From NCBI GenBank assembly GCA_045603545.1, contig JAZUMG010000034.1:1-53450 (forward strand): DNA of 53,450 nt, given 5' to 3'. Under the pieces are notes generated by a model, which had not been told where the DNA came from, ran no database searches, and saw only the letters and a list, made by a program, of their open reading frames with translations. How positions within the stretch are numbered: the first letter of the stretch is position 1; the number at the start of each line of letters is the position of its first letter. Both the position numbers and the translations under genes were made by a program. The stretch comes from CAAGNP01 sp045603545. Its GTDB lineage: Bacteria; Bacteroidota; Bacteroidia; Bacteroidales; UBA932. Shown here piece after piece: positions 25,387-35,800 of the stretch.

Positions 25387-27087
25387 ATGCGTAAACTTAT
25401 AGAGTGTGTCCCCAACTTCAGTGAGGGGCGTAATATGGATGTTATAAATCAGATTACATCTGTAATTGAGACAGTAGAAGGTGTAAAACTTCTTGATGTG
25501 GATCCAGGTGCCGCTACCAACAGGACAGTGGTCACCTTCGTAGGAGAGCCTGACAATGTGGTTGAGGCAGCATTCAGAGCAGTCAAGAAGGCCTCTGAGG
25601 TTATCGATATGAGGAATCATCACGGTGAGCACCCACGTTTTGGTGCTACAGATGTGTGCCCTTTGGTACCTGTATCAGGTATTACTATGGAGGAGTGTGT
25701 GGAATATGCCCACAAGCTTGGTGAGAGGATTGGAAAGGAGTTGGGAATTCCTGTATTCTGCTACGAATCTGCAGCCAAATGTGCAGAGAGGAAAAACCTT
25801 GCAGTGTGCCGCGCCGGTGAGTATGAAGCCCTTCAGAAGAGACTTACAGAGGGTGGATGTATCCCTGATTACGGTCCGGCAGAATTCAATGAGAGGGTGG
25901 CCCTTTCAGGTGCCACTGCAGTAGGGGCCCGCGATTTCCTCGTTGCCATCAACTATAACCTCAATACTACATCTACCCGCAGGGCAAACTCCGTAGCATT
26001 TGACGTACGCGAAAAAGGTCGCAAGAAGAGGGAGGGAGACCCTATCGTAGGCAAAGTGGTAAAGGATGAGAATGGCGAACCTGTATGGATTCCCGGTACA
26101 CTTAAAGCTTGCAAGGCTATCGGTTGGTATATCGATGAGTATGGTATAGCGCAGGTGTCGATGAATGTGACTGACATTACCCAGACCCCTGTTCACGTAG
26201 CTTTTGATGAGGTGTGCGACAAAGCCTATGCACGTGGTATCCGTGTTACAGGTTCTGAGATAGTGGGTCTTATCCCCAAAAGGGTTCTTATTGACGCAGG
26301 TAAACACTATCTTGCAAAGCAGGGCCGCTCTTGCGGTATCCCAGAGGAGGATATAATCAAGATAGCAGTAAAATCTATGGGTCTTGATGACTTGAAACCT
26401 TTCAATCCACGCGAGAAGGTGATAGAGTATATCCTCGAGGATATGGACAAATCTGCCAAACTTATAGATTTGACCTGCAAAGGGTTTGCAGAGGAGACAT
26501 CACGCGAGTCTCCTGCCCCTGGAGGTGGATCGATATCAGCATATATGGGTTCACTTGGTGCCGCTTTGGGATCTATGGTGGCAAACCTCTCATCGCATAA
26601 GCCAGGTTGGGACTCAAGATGTGGATATTTCTCACAATGGGCAGAGAAGGGTGAGGCTCTTATGTATGAACTTCTCCATCTTGTGGATGAGGATACCAAC
26701 GCCTTCAATAGAATTATGGAGGCTCTCGGTATGCCTAAAGGCAATGACGAAGAGAAAGCTGCCAGAGCTGCTGCACTTCAAGCAGCAACACTATATGCAA
26801 CTCAGGTTCCATTGAGAACAATGGAGGTATCATATAAGGTATTTGATGTAGTTGAGGCAATGGCTAAGGAGGGTAATCCAAATTCAGTGTCGGATGCAGG
26901 TGTAGGTGCACTCGCAGCCCGCTCTGCTGTTCTCGGAGCTTTCCTCAATGTCAAGATCAATGCTGCAGGGCTGAAGGACCGCGCAGCTGCTGATGCACTT
27001 ATCGCACAGGCATCTGAAATTGCAGAAAAGGCACAGCAGAGAGAGAAAGAGATACTTGAGGTAGTAGTAAAGAAAATTGAAGAGTAG
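25387..27087 (+). CDS. ftcD: Bifunctional glutamate formimidoyltransferase / formimidoyl-THF cyclodeaminase
   Basis: The 566-residue protein joins two enzymes. Residues 1-325 are the formiminotransferase (KLIECVPNFSEGRN; NHHGEHPRFGATDVCP with the catalytic histidine; ALKACKAIGWY), moving the formimino group from formiminoglutamate to tetrahydrofolate. Residues about 355-566 are the cyclodeaminase (SPAPGGGSISAYMGSLGAAL), releasing ammonia to give methenyl-THF. The two are separate genes in many bacteria but fused in animals and some Bacteroidota. It ends the glutamate-yielding route from histidine and links to the folate pool used by GlyA. Confidence 0.97.
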   Translation: MRKLIECVPNFSEGRNMDVINQITSVIETVEGVKLLDVDPGAATNRTVVTFVGEPDNVVEAAFRAVKKASEVIDMRNHHGEHPRFGATDVCPLVPVSGITMEECVEYAHKLGERIGKELGIPVFCYESAAKCAERKNLAVCRAGEYEALQKRLTEGGCIPDYGPAEFNERVALSGATAVGARDFLVAINYNLNTTSTRRANSVAFDVREKGRKKREGDPIVGKVVKDENGEPVWIPGTLKACKAIGWYIDEYGIAQVSMNVTDITQTPVHVAFDEVCDKAYARGIRVTGSEIVGLIPKRVLIDAGKHYLAKQGRSCGIPEEDIIKIAVKSMGLDDLKPFNPREKVIEYILEDMDKSAKLIDLTCKGFAEETSRESPAPGGGSISAYMGSLGAALGSMVANLSSHKPGWDSRCGYFSQWAEKGEALMYELLHLVDEDTNAFNRIMEALGMPKGNDEEKAARAAALQAATLYATQVPLRTMEVSYKVFDVVEAMAKEGNPNSVSDAGVGALAARSAVLGAFLNVKINAAGLKDRAAADALIAQASEIAEKAQQREKEILEVVVKKIEE

Positions 27088-27089
27088 TT

Positions 27090-27833
27090 ATGGGATTGCT
27101 TGAGGGAAAAGTGGCATTGGTCACAGGTGGTACAAGGGGCATTGGTAAGGCCATTGCCCTAAAACTTGCCACTGAAGGGGCTGCCATTGCCTTTACCGGA
27201 CAAAGGGAGAGTGAACATCTCCGTGCGACAGAGTCCCAGATAGCAGCACTTGGAGTAAAGGCCAAAGGATATGTTTCAAATGCTGCTGATTTTGCCCTTA
27301 CACAGGATCTGGTATCAGAGATTCATAAAGAGTTTGGAAGAATAGATATCCTTGTCAATAATGCAGGGATCACACGTGACGGCCTTCTGATGCGTATGTC
27401 TGAGGAGCAGTGGGATGATGTCATTAATGTAAACCTTAAGTCCACTTTTAATTTCACTAAGGCGGTAGTCCCTATTATGGCCAGACAGAGGCAGGGATCA
27501 ATAGTAAATATCTCCTCTATTGTGGGACTTAATGGTAATCCGGGACAGGCAAATTACTCAGCCTCAAAGGCTGGAATAATAGGTCTTACAAAATCTGTAG
27601 CCAAAGAGATGGGGGCAAGAAACATAAGGGTAAATGCTGTCGCACCAGGATTCATTGCCACAGAGATGACAGATGCACTTCCTCAGGAGGTTAAGGATGA
27701 GTATGCAAAACGTATATCTCTTCGCCGTCTGGGACAGGGTGAGGATATAGCAAATGTGGTGCTTTTTCTTGCCTCAGACCTGGCAGCTTATGTGACAGGA
27801 GAGGTCATAACAGCAGATGGAGGGATGATGTAA
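27090..27833 (+). CDS. fabG: 3-oxoacyl-ACP reductase
   Basis: This short-chain dehydrogenase (247 aa) has the TGGTRGIG nucleotide loop, NNAG, catalytic serine in NISSIVG, and Y156/K160 in YSASK, with the closing VITADGGMM. It reduces 3-oxoacyl-ACP in fatty-acid elongation using NADPH. The VAPGFIATEMT and RRLGQGEDIA segments are FabG-like rather than of a sugar dehydrogenase. It is the last gene of the run, starting 2 nt after ftcD; fabD, another fatty-acid gene, is 9 kb away. A side role in the hut genes is not suggested. Confidence 0.92.
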   Translation: MGLLEGKVALVTGGTRGIGKAIALKLATEGAAIAFTGQRESEHLRATESQIAALGVKAKGYVSNAADFALTQDLVSEIHKEFGRIDILVNNAGITRDGLLMRMSEEQWDDVINVNLKSTFNFTKAVVPIMARQRQGSIVNISSIVGLNGNPGQANYSASKAGIIGLTKSVAKEMGARNIRVNAVAPGFIATEMTDALPQEVKDEYAKRISLRRLGQGEDIANVVLFLASDLAAYVTGEVITADGGMM

Positions 27834-27853
27834 TTTTTTTTTCTTAATTAGAA

Positions 27854-27886
27854 TAAAAATAGAGGTGGTCCATTTGGGCCACCTCT
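27854..27886 (-). terminator. Terminator of the SusC/SusD unit
   Basis: AGAGGTGG (27861-27868) pairs with CCACCTCT (27879-27886). On the minus strand the stem is followed by ATTTTTATT, so it suits the SusD message; on plus the T run is missing, though the hairpin could still mark the end of the fabG message. Confidence 0.65.
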
Positions 27887-27905
27887 GATTATCTAAAGGA
27901 TAGAG

Positions 27906-27928
27906 ATCCTCGGGATATACCCGAGGAT
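27906..27928. repeat. Second hairpin just past susD
   Basis: ATCCTCGGG (27906-27914) pairs perfectly with CCCGAGGAT (27920-27928) around a 5-nt loop, 9 nt from the SusD stop. There is no T run; it may protect the 3' end of the SusC/SusD message. Confidence 0.5.
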
Positions 27929-27937
27929 GACCATCTA

Positions 27938-29425
27938 TTAATATCCAGGGTTCTGGTAATCCTCCATAACAGGGTTAGCATTGATCTCACCCTGGCTGAT
28001 AGGAAGGATAGTTTTGTAGAAATCTCTGGTTACCCAGCCATTAGCAAGCTGACCTCTACCCTCGTGAGGAGGATTGGTTGAATTTCCGAATGCATTGTCA
28101 TCATATTTGACAGTCATATTCTGACGCATATACTCGAAGAATACAACACCTTCGCACATAAGTTCTCTTCTTCTTTCATCCATAACGTCTTCTACTGTTA
28201 CAGTTGCAGGAGCTACCCAGTCAGGGTTTCTCTTAGCGATTGCACCAAGATACTCAACAGCTTTATCGTTGTTAGAAGTTCTTACTGCGCACTCAGCAGC
28301 GTTTAGATAAACTTCAGAAAGACGGAATACTTTGATGTTTACAGAAGTACTTGTAGAACCTTCGTCACCTTTAAGATCTACACTGCCACTATACTTGTAG
28401 TTAGCACCTTTACGGCCTGTACCATCCTCTACATCTGACTGGTCATAATCCATGATACCCCAGCGTACATCGTTAGGACCCATAAGATCCAACCAGTATT
28501 TACTTGCTAGGAATACACCACCAGCAGAGATACCGTGAGCACGACGACGATAGTATGCACCAAGGCTGCTGTCACCAGGATCGTTCTCACCTGCTTTGAT
28601 ATTCAATTCGAAGATAGACTCTGAACCGTACTCTTTAGTCCAAGACTCAACCCATTTAGCAGGGGTGTAAAGTTCATATTTGCCACTTGTGATAATGCTT
28701 TCAGCTACTTTAAGAGCCTCTGAGAAGTTATCCATGTACATATAAACTTTAGAAAGAAGAGCCTGGTTACCATAGTAGTTGATGAAACCGTCGTTGGTAC
28801 CTTTATCAAGTAGAGGAGCAGCATCAGTAAGGTCTTTCACGATCTGAGTATAAACCTCACCTACAGTGTTTCTTGGAAGCTGTGCGTTTGCGTCTACAGG
28901 GGCAGTAACGATAGCGATACCAAGGGCATTCTGATCCATGTTGTAAGGTTTGCCATAAAGACGAACCAAGTCGAAGTGCATAAGGGCACGTAGAGTCAGA
29001 GCCTGACCTTTGTACTCTTTAAGTTCTTCTTCCTCAGTATTCTCAGTGTCTTTTAGCAACTCATCAATGTTAGAGATGATGTTGTTTGCCTGGCAAAGGC
29101 AGTTGTAGATATGTGACCAATAGCCGCTGTAGCTATTGCTTTCTGGTGTGTGGTTGAAGTAGTACCAACCGTCACCACCGTTACCTGCTGAGAAGATGGT
29201 AAGGTCACCACCTTTTGCATCAGCATACATAGGGAAGTTTCTGCCGTAGTAGCTTGTGCTGGTCATTTTGTTCATAAGACCATTAAGCATGATCTGTGCA
29301 TCAGTTGCATTCTGAATAGAGATCTCAGAACTTACCTGATTACTTGGCTTCACATCAAGAAAACCTTGGCAAGAAGCTGTGAACAGAATCACAAGAGCTG
29401 CAAGTAATATATTAATTTTTTTCAT
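27938..29425 (-). CDS. SusD/RagB-family outer-membrane lipoprotein
   Basis: This surface-exposed lipoprotein caps a SusC channel and binds its ligand. It begins MKKINILLAALVILFTASC, with lipid C19. SusD features include the N-terminal FLDVKPSNQ, TPR-like helices (GQALTLRALMHFDLVRLYGKPY), and the C-terminal SusD segment (VMDERRRELMCEGVVFFEYMRQN) with the closing pattern PISQGEINANP. I chose the ATG at 29425; one 4 codons upstream (29437) is also possible. It lies 20 nt after susC. No glycosidase, peptidase or regulator flanks the pair, so the ligand cannot be guessed. Confidence 0.95.
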   Translation of the reverse strand: MKKINILLAALVILFTASCQGFLDVKPSNQVSSEISIQNATDAQIMLNGLMNKMTSTSYYGRNFPMYADAKGGDLTIFSAGNGGDGWYYFNHTPESNSYSGYWSHIYNCLCQANNIISNIDELLKDTENTEEEELKEYKGQALTLRALMHFDLVRLYGKPYNMDQNALGIAIVTAPVDANAQLPRNTVGEVYTQIVKDLTDAAPLLDKGTNDGFINYYGNQALLSKVYMYMDNFSEALKVAESIITSGKYELYTPAKWVESWTKEYGSESIFELNIKAGENDPGDSSLGAYYRRRAHGISAGGVFLASKYWLDLMGPNDVRWGIMDYDQSDVEDGTGRKGANYKYSGSVDLKGDEGSTSTSVNIKVFRLSEVYLNAAECAVRTSNNDKAVEYLGAIAKRNPDWVAPATVTVEDVMDERRRELMCEGVVFFEYMRQNMTVKYDDNAFGNSTNPPHEGRGQLANGWVTRDFYKTILPISQGEINANPVMEDYQNPGY

Positions 29426-29445
29426 TGTCTTATCCATTTAATTGA

Positions 29446-32400
29446 TTAGAAGCTAAGTTCGATACCGAAAGTATAGGTTTTTCCAACTGGAGTTTCCCAA
29501 CCTCTTGTACCATATTCGTTAACCACAGGGTCTGCATTTTTATACTTAGAGAAGGTAAGAAGGTTACCGCCATTGAAGTATACTCTGGCATTCTTAAGGT
29601 GCATCTTCTTAACAACGTCTGAAGGAAGAGTATAACCTACAGATACAGTGCTTAATCTTAGGTAAGACGCGTCATATAGCCAACGGGTAGAACATCTCAT
29701 TGCATCGGTCCAGTCTTCACCACTTAGACGAGGAAGTGTACCGTTAGTTCTGTTGTCAGCTCTCCACATTTGATCATAGTAGAATTTAGATCTTGTACGC
29801 TCCCAGTAGTAACCGTCATCAGCTACGTCTTTAGCAGCGCCGTCATATAGTTTACCACCGATCTTGTAAGTGAAGTTCAAACCTACTGTCAAGCCTTTCC
29901 ATTCGATATCAGTGTTGAAACCACCGAATAGAGCAGCGTGAGCATCACCGATGATAACCTCGTTGGCATCATTGTAGTCATAAACTGCTTTTTTGCCGTT
30001 TACCATCTTGTCCTCTTTAACTGGATCATCATCTTCCTGCTCGTTTACGAACCATAGGTTCTGACCATTTTCAGGGTCAACACCTGCCCATTCACGACCG
30101 TAGAATGCAAGGGTTGATTCACCTTCTCTGTAGATGAACTGAGCTCTTGAGTCACCACCTGTAGGGTCATTCCAAATGATATCCTGTTTGCCGTAAAGTG
30201 AAGTTACTTTAGAGTCAATGTGTGAACCATTGATACCAGCGCTCCAACGGAAGTTAGAGTTTTTGATGATGTCACCTGAAAGTTCGAACTCGATACCTTT
30301 ATTGTTGATCTCACCAACGTTTCTTAGAGTAGAGCTGAAACCAGTGATGTAAGAGATAGGAACACTCTGAAGAAGGTCTTTAGAATCTCTGTTGAACCAC
30401 TCAACGCTACCACGTAGTCTGTCATCGAAGAAACCGAATTCAAGAGCAACGTTAGCAGTGTAAGAAGTCTCCCATGATAGGTTTGCATCAGCTGCATTTG
30501 CCAAAGCACCACCTGGCTCGCCAAGGTACTGGTATGAGTAAGCAGCTAGTGAACGCCAACCGTAGTTAGAAGAAGGAAGGGTACCGTTAACACCGTAGGA
30601 AGCTCTAAGTTTCAATGCGCTGATAACGTCTTGTGATTTCATGAAGTCCTCATGGTCAATTCTCCAAGAAGCTGCTACTGACCAGAAGTTACCCCAACGG
30701 GTGTCAGGACCAAGTCTTGAAGAACCGTCACGACGGTAAGAACCTGAAATGTAATATTTGTTGTCGTAGTTGTACTCTGCACGAGAGAGGATAGACATGA
30801 TTGAGTTACCCCACCAATATGCATTTGCATCAAGGATACCTGCAGTAGCAACAGTCTGAAGTGAACCTACAGGAAGGTTGTCACCAGAAGCGCGTACGAA
30901 GTCAGTAACGTTTTTCTCTGCCTCGAAACCGGCAAGGATACCTACTGTGTGTTTGTCAGCAAATGTTTTGTTGAAGTTAAGGGTAGTAGATGATACCAAT
31001 GTCTGATAGTTGGTAAGCATTTCAGTAACGTGACCGTGCTCACCAGTCCAGTTGTAGTGGTCTGCACTGTAGTAAACGTGATCTCTGATGCGAGTGTCAT
31101 CATATGAGAATACAGTTCTTAGGTTTAACCAGTCAGCGAATTTGATGTTGATAGTCTCGTTAACAGAGATTTTCAAGTTCTTTGAGTAGTTGTCCCAAGT
31201 GTCAGCATAGTAAACCTGGTTGTATGCGTAGCTACCATAACGTGCTGTCCAAGGATCATTTGTTGTGTAATCGGTTGGATAGTAGAAGCCCCACAACAAG
31301 TTTCTTGTCTGCAAGTAGTAGTTGCCACCAAGGTTACGGGTATCGTTGAAGCCGACTTTGTTTGTGTGTGCAAGGTTAACATTGGTTGAGAAATCCAACC
31401 AGTTGCCAACTTTCTGGTTTACACTTACGCGACCTGAGATACGGGCGAATTCGTTGGTGTTTGTACGACCTCTATCTTTAGTGTAAGAAAGAGAGGTGTA
31501 GTATGTAGTGTTATCTTTACCACCACTTACTGCCAAGTCATAAGTCTGATAAACACCTGTACGGAAGTAAGCGTCTTCCCAATCGAAGTAGTTACCAGGG
31601 GTACGGCCAGCTTTTGCAGCTTCATCATTGTAAGATTCAACGATGATTTTGTCGTATACACCAGGACCGGCAGATGTGATTTTATAACCGTGTTTGTTGA
31701 ATTTTTGGTTCAATGATTTAAGAGATGCTGCACTTGCTTTTTCATCGCTTAGGGTAGAGAGGTTAGTGTAATCTACACCTTTACCTTTGTTGGCATCCCA
31801 AAGAACCATATAAAGCATTTCGATGTTCTCTTGAGTGTTAGCCACTTCGTAGTTGTCAGTTGCCCAAGAAGGGGTGATACCTACAGAAGCTCTGAATGTT
31901 ACAGAAGGTTTGCCTGATTTACCTTTTTTAGTGGTAACAAGGATAACACCGTTTGCAGCACGAGAACCGTAAAGAGCAGATGCAGCAGCATCTTTCAATA
32001 CTGTAATAGACTCGATGTCATTAGGGTTGATTGAGTTCATCACACTGTTTGAAGTGTAAATGTAGTCACCCATCTGACCTGAACCTGAAGTAGCAGGAAC
32101 ACCGTCGATTACGTAAAGAGGCTCGTTTGAAGCGTTCATTGAACCGATACCACGAATACGGATAGATGGAGCAGAACCAGCCTGACCTGAAGTGGTAGTA
32201 ATCTGCATACCAGCTACTTTACCGTTCATAGCTGATTCGAAAGACAATGAAGGAACATCTTTGATAGCGTCTTGTTTAACTACTGAAGCGGCACCAGTGT
32301 AAGTACCTTTCTTAGCAGTACCGTAAGCTACCACGATAGTCTCTTCCAAAGACTCTGCCTCAGGTGTGAGGGATACGTCGATGGTTTGTCTACCATTAAC

Positions 32401-32646
32401 GGGAATCTCGATAGGATAATATCCTATGTAAACAAACTGAAGGACAGCATTAGATGGTACTGACATGGTATATTTACCATCAACGTCAGTAGAAGCACCT
32501 GTTTGAGTCCCTTTAACGATGATAGAAGCTCCGATAAGTGGAGATCCATCAGCGGCGTCGGTAACTGTACCAGACACCTGGACATTTTGTGCTACAGCAG
32601 CAAAAGATAGTAATGCAGCAATAGCAACTAGAATCAATTTCTTCAT
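29446..32646 (-). CDS. SusC/RagA-family TonB-dependent outer-membrane transporter
   Basis: The 1066-residue barrel has a signal peptide (AAVAQN), a CarboxypepD_reg-like domain (VSGTVTDAADGSPLIGASIIVKG at about 24-50), a TonB-box-like stretch (LEETIVVAYGT, 103-114) and the plug with the SusC signature (LKDAAASALYGSRAANGVILVTTKKGK). The C-terminus ends in TYTFGIELSF with terminal aromatic residue. It imports a ligand handed over by the SusD partner using TonB energy. The N-terminus lacks the extra secretin-like domain that marks anti-sigma-coupled versions, and no ECF sigma/anti-sigma pair is near. Confidence 0.96.
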   Translation of the reverse strand: MKKLILVAIAALLSFAAVAQNVQVSGTVTDAADGSPLIGASIIVKGTQTGASTDVDGKYTMSVPSNAVLQFVYIGYYPIEIPVNGRQTIDVSLTPEAESLEETIVVAYGTAKKGTYTGAASVVKQDAIKDVPSLSFESAMNGKVAGMQITTTSGQAGSAPSIRIRGIGSMNASNEPLYVIDGVPATSGSGQMGDYIYTSNSVMNSINPNDIESITVLKDAAASALYGSRAANGVILVTTKKGKSGKPSVTFRASVGITPSWATDNYEVANTQENIEMLYMVLWDANKGKGVDYTNLSTLSDEKASAASLKSLNQKFNKHGYKITSAGPGVYDKIIVESYNDEAAKAGRTPGNYFDWEDAYFRTGVYQTYDLAVSGGKDNTTYYTSLSYTKDRGRTNTNEFARISGRVSVNQKVGNWLDFSTNVNLAHTNKVGFNDTRNLGGNYYLQTRNLLWGFYYPTDYTTNDPWTARYGSYAYNQVYYADTWDNYSKNLKISVNETINIKFADWLNLRTVFSYDDTRIRDHVYYSADHYNWTGEHGHVTEMLTNYQTLVSSTTLNFNKTFADKHTVGILAGFEAEKNVTDFVRASGDNLPVGSLQTVATAGILDANAYWWGNSIMSILSRAEYNYDNKYYISGSYRRDGSSRLGPDTRWGNFWSVAASWRIDHEDFMKSQDVISALKLRASYGVNGTLPSSNYGWRSLAAYSYQYLGEPGGALANAADANLSWETSYTANVALEFGFFDDRLRGSVEWFNRDSKDLLQSVPISYITGFSSTLRNVGEINNKGIEFELSGDIIKNSNFRWSAGINGSHIDSKVTSLYGKQDIIWNDPTGGDSRAQFIYREGESTLAFYGREWAGVDPENGQNLWFVNEQEDDDPVKEDKMVNGKKAVYDYNDANEVIIGDAHAALFGGFNTDIEWKGLTVGLNFTYKIGGKLYDGAAKDVADDGYYWERTRSKFYYDQMWRADNRTNGTLPRLSGEDWTDAMRCSTRWLYDASYLRLSTVSVGYTLPSDVVKKMHLKNARVYFNGGNLLTFSKYKNADPVVNEYGTRGWETPVGKTYTFGIELSF

Positions 32647-32732
32647 AGATAGATTTTGATTGTGGTTAATAATATAAAAAATTGGTTTTTAGTTTCAGTA
32701 TGTATCTTTCCGTGTACATAGAAAGATTTTAG

Positions 32733-32763
32733 CAAATCTAATCAAAAAAAATATAAATGGAAA
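32733..32763 (-). promoter_or_regulatory. Candidate promoter of susC/susD
   Basis: On minus, TTTC (32763-32760), 19 nt and TAGATTTG (32740-32733) match the Bacteroides consensus at all but one base of the -33 box. The leader would be about 80 nt. Confidence 0.5.
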
Positions 32764-32828
32764 GAAATTTTAGAAAAAATCACCGACAAAATGTGCAAAA
32801 ATCAGTTTTTTGCTTAAAATTTAATTAC

Positions 32829-32860
32829 AAAAAAGAGGCGGTCCATCAGAACCGCCTCTT
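32829..32860 (-). terminator. Terminator of the pyruvate:ferredoxin oxidoreductase gene
   Basis: AAGAGGCGGT (32833-32842) pairs with ACCGCCTCTT (32851-32860), and on the minus strand TTTTTTGT follows. It is 31 nt past the stop. Confidence 0.85.
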
Positions 32861-32891
32861 GAGTTTTAGTTGAGTCTATATGTTTATAGTA

Positions 32892-35800
32892 CTATAGCGC
32901 AAGCTTTTTGTAAGAGTTGTAGCGCAATTTTGCGTACTCTTCAGTCTTGGTGAACAACTCTTCAGCCTCAGCAGGGAACATCTTGGTAAGTGAGCTGTAA
33001 CGAACCTCACCTTTGATGAAATCCTGGAACTTGCTCCAATCTGGCTCTTTGCTGTCAAGAGTGAAAGGATTCTTACCCTCTTCAGCAAGTGCTGGATTGA
33101 ATCTGTAAAGGTGCCAGTAACCGCACTCTACAGCAAGTTTCTCTTCGTATTGGCTCTTGCCCATACCGTTTCTCAAACCGTGGTTGATACAAGGTGCGTA
33201 GGCGATGATGAGTGATGGACCATCATATGCCTCAGCCTCTTTAAGGGCGTTGAAGAATTGAGCCTGGTTAGACCCCATAGCCACTTGTGCTACATATACA
33301 TAACCGTAGCTCATAGCCATCATACCAAGGTCTTTCTTGCGTACTTTCTTACCTGAGGTAGCAAATTTTGCAACAGCACCTGCAGGGGTAGATTTAGATG
33401 ACTGACCACCGGTGTTAGAGTAAACCTCAGTATCAAGTACCATTACGTTTACATTTTCACCAGATGCCAATACGTGGTCAAGTCCGCCGTATCCGATATC
33501 GTATGACCAACCGTCACCACCGAAGATCCACTGGCTGCGTGCAGCGATGTAGTCTTTAATCTCAAGAAGAGCTTTGCAAGTGTCACATCTGCAAGCTTCC
33601 ATCATAGGAACAAGGGCATCTGCCACTTCGCGTGTAACAGCAGCGTCAGATCTGTTCTCGAGCCATTTTGCAAACAGCTCTTTCATCTCTGATGAGCACT
33701 GAGGACACTCAAGACCTTCCATCATAAGTTTTGCAACAGTGTTGCGGATAGTTTCGGTACCCACTTTCATACCAAGACCGAACTCAGCATTGTCTTCGAA
33801 CAATGAGTTAGCCCAAGCCGGACCTCTACCGTTCTTGTCAGTGCAGTAAGGTGATGAAGGGAATGAACCTGAGTAGATAGACGAACATCCTGTAGCGTTT
33901 GCTACCATCATTCTATCACCGAACAACTGTGAAATAGCTTTTAAATATGGAGTCTCACCGCAACCAGCACAAGCACCAGAGTACTCAAATAGAGGCTGTG
34001 CGAACTGAGAGTTCTTAACGTTTTGTGTTTTAGGAGCTACAGTGTCTTTGTAACCAACCTGTGAGTGCATATAGTCAAATACAGGCTGTTGGTCAAGCTG
34101 GCTCTCAAGTGAAGTCATTACAAGAGCTTTCTCTTTGGCAGGACATACATCGGCACAGTTACCGCAACCTGTACAGTCCATTACAGATACTTGCATTGTG
34201 AAGTTGTAATCTTTGAATACTGCGTTGCCTTTTTTGCTCTTCACACCTGCAGGAGCTTTAGCAAGCTCTTCGTCTGTGCTAAGGAATGGACGGATAGCAG
34301 CGTGAGGACAAACGAATGCACACTGGTTACACTGGATACAGTTTTCAGACATCCAGGTAGGTACGTGAGTGGCAGCACCACGTTTTTCGTAGGCAGCAGT
34401 ACCTGCAGGGATAGTACCGTCAGCATATTCGCCGGTAAATGCACTTACAGGGATATCGTAACCGTTCTGAGCGTTTACTACGTCAGCTACGTTGCGTACC
34501 CATTCTGGTGCAAGACGGTCGAAGCTTGAAGGGGTGAATTTAGAGTGAAGGTTCTTCCACTCTACAGGAACCTCTACAAGTTCGTATTCAGCACCGCGGT
34601 CAACTGCAGCATAGTTCATGTTCACAATCTTCTCACCTTTCTTGCCGTACGATTTGTCGATAGCCTTTTTCATAAGGGCTACAGCCTGCTCGTAAGGGAT
34701 GATGCCGGTGATTTTGAAGAATGCTGACTGAAGGATGGTGTTGGTTCTGTTGCCAAGGCCGATCTCTTCAGCGATTTTGGTAGCGTTGATAACGTACATC
34801 TTGATGTCGTTCTGTGCTACTACCTGTTTGATATGGTCAGGAAGTCTCTTGGCAGTCTCTTCTGCGTTCCAAAGGCTGTTCAAAAGGAAAGTACCGCCTC
34901 TCTTGATACCTTTAAGTACATCGTATTTGCGTAGATATGAATATACGTGGCAAGCTACGAAGTCAGGGGTAGATACAAGGTATGGTGAGGTGATGGCCTC
35001 GTCACCGAATCTAAGGTGTGAACAAGTGTAACCACCTGATTTCTTAGAGTCGTAGTCGAAGTATGCCTGACAATATTTGCTGGTGTTGTCACCGATAATC
35101 TTGATAGTGTTCTTGTTTGCACCTACTGTACCGTCTGAACCAAGACCGTAGAATTTAAGTTCGTAAGTACCTTTTTTAGCCAAAGAGATCTCTTCTTTAA
35201 CAGGTAGAGATTTGAAGGTTACGTCGTCTACGATGCCGATAGTGAAGTCGGTCTTAGGCTGTTTTGCTTTGAGGTTCTCAAATACAGAAAGGATCTGTGC
35301 AGGGGTAGTGTCTTTTGATGAAAGACCATAGCGGCCACCTACGATAAGAGGCATATCGCCACCTCTCTCTGCAAGAACAGATTTGATGTCAAGGTATAGA
35401 GGTTCACCCACTGAGCCTGGCTCTTTGGTGCGGTCAAGAACAGCGATTCTCTTAACGCTCTTAGGAAGAACTCTCAAGAAATATTTAGCTGAGAATGGTC
35501 TGTAAAGGCGTACATTGATAACACCCACTTTTTCACCCTCAGACATAAGTTTGTCAACTACCTCTTTGATGGTCTCAGTTACAGAACCCATAGCGATGAT
35601 GATGTTTCTTGCGTTAGGATCACCATAGTAGTCGAAAGGAAGGTAGTGACGGCCTGTAAGTTCAGAGATCTCACCCATATAACGTGCTACGATATCAGGA
35701 ACTGATGTGTAGTAAGGGTTAGAAGCCTCACGTGCCTGGAAGTATACGTCAGGGTTCTGAGCTGTACCGCGGGTTACAGGTTTGTTAGGGTTAAGTGCTC

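Noticed and set aside
24642..25415. Minus-strand open frame (257 codons) opposite the MBL-fold gene
   Set aside because: The plus strand carries HxHxDH and tight operon spacing; the antisense frame has no recognisable domain.
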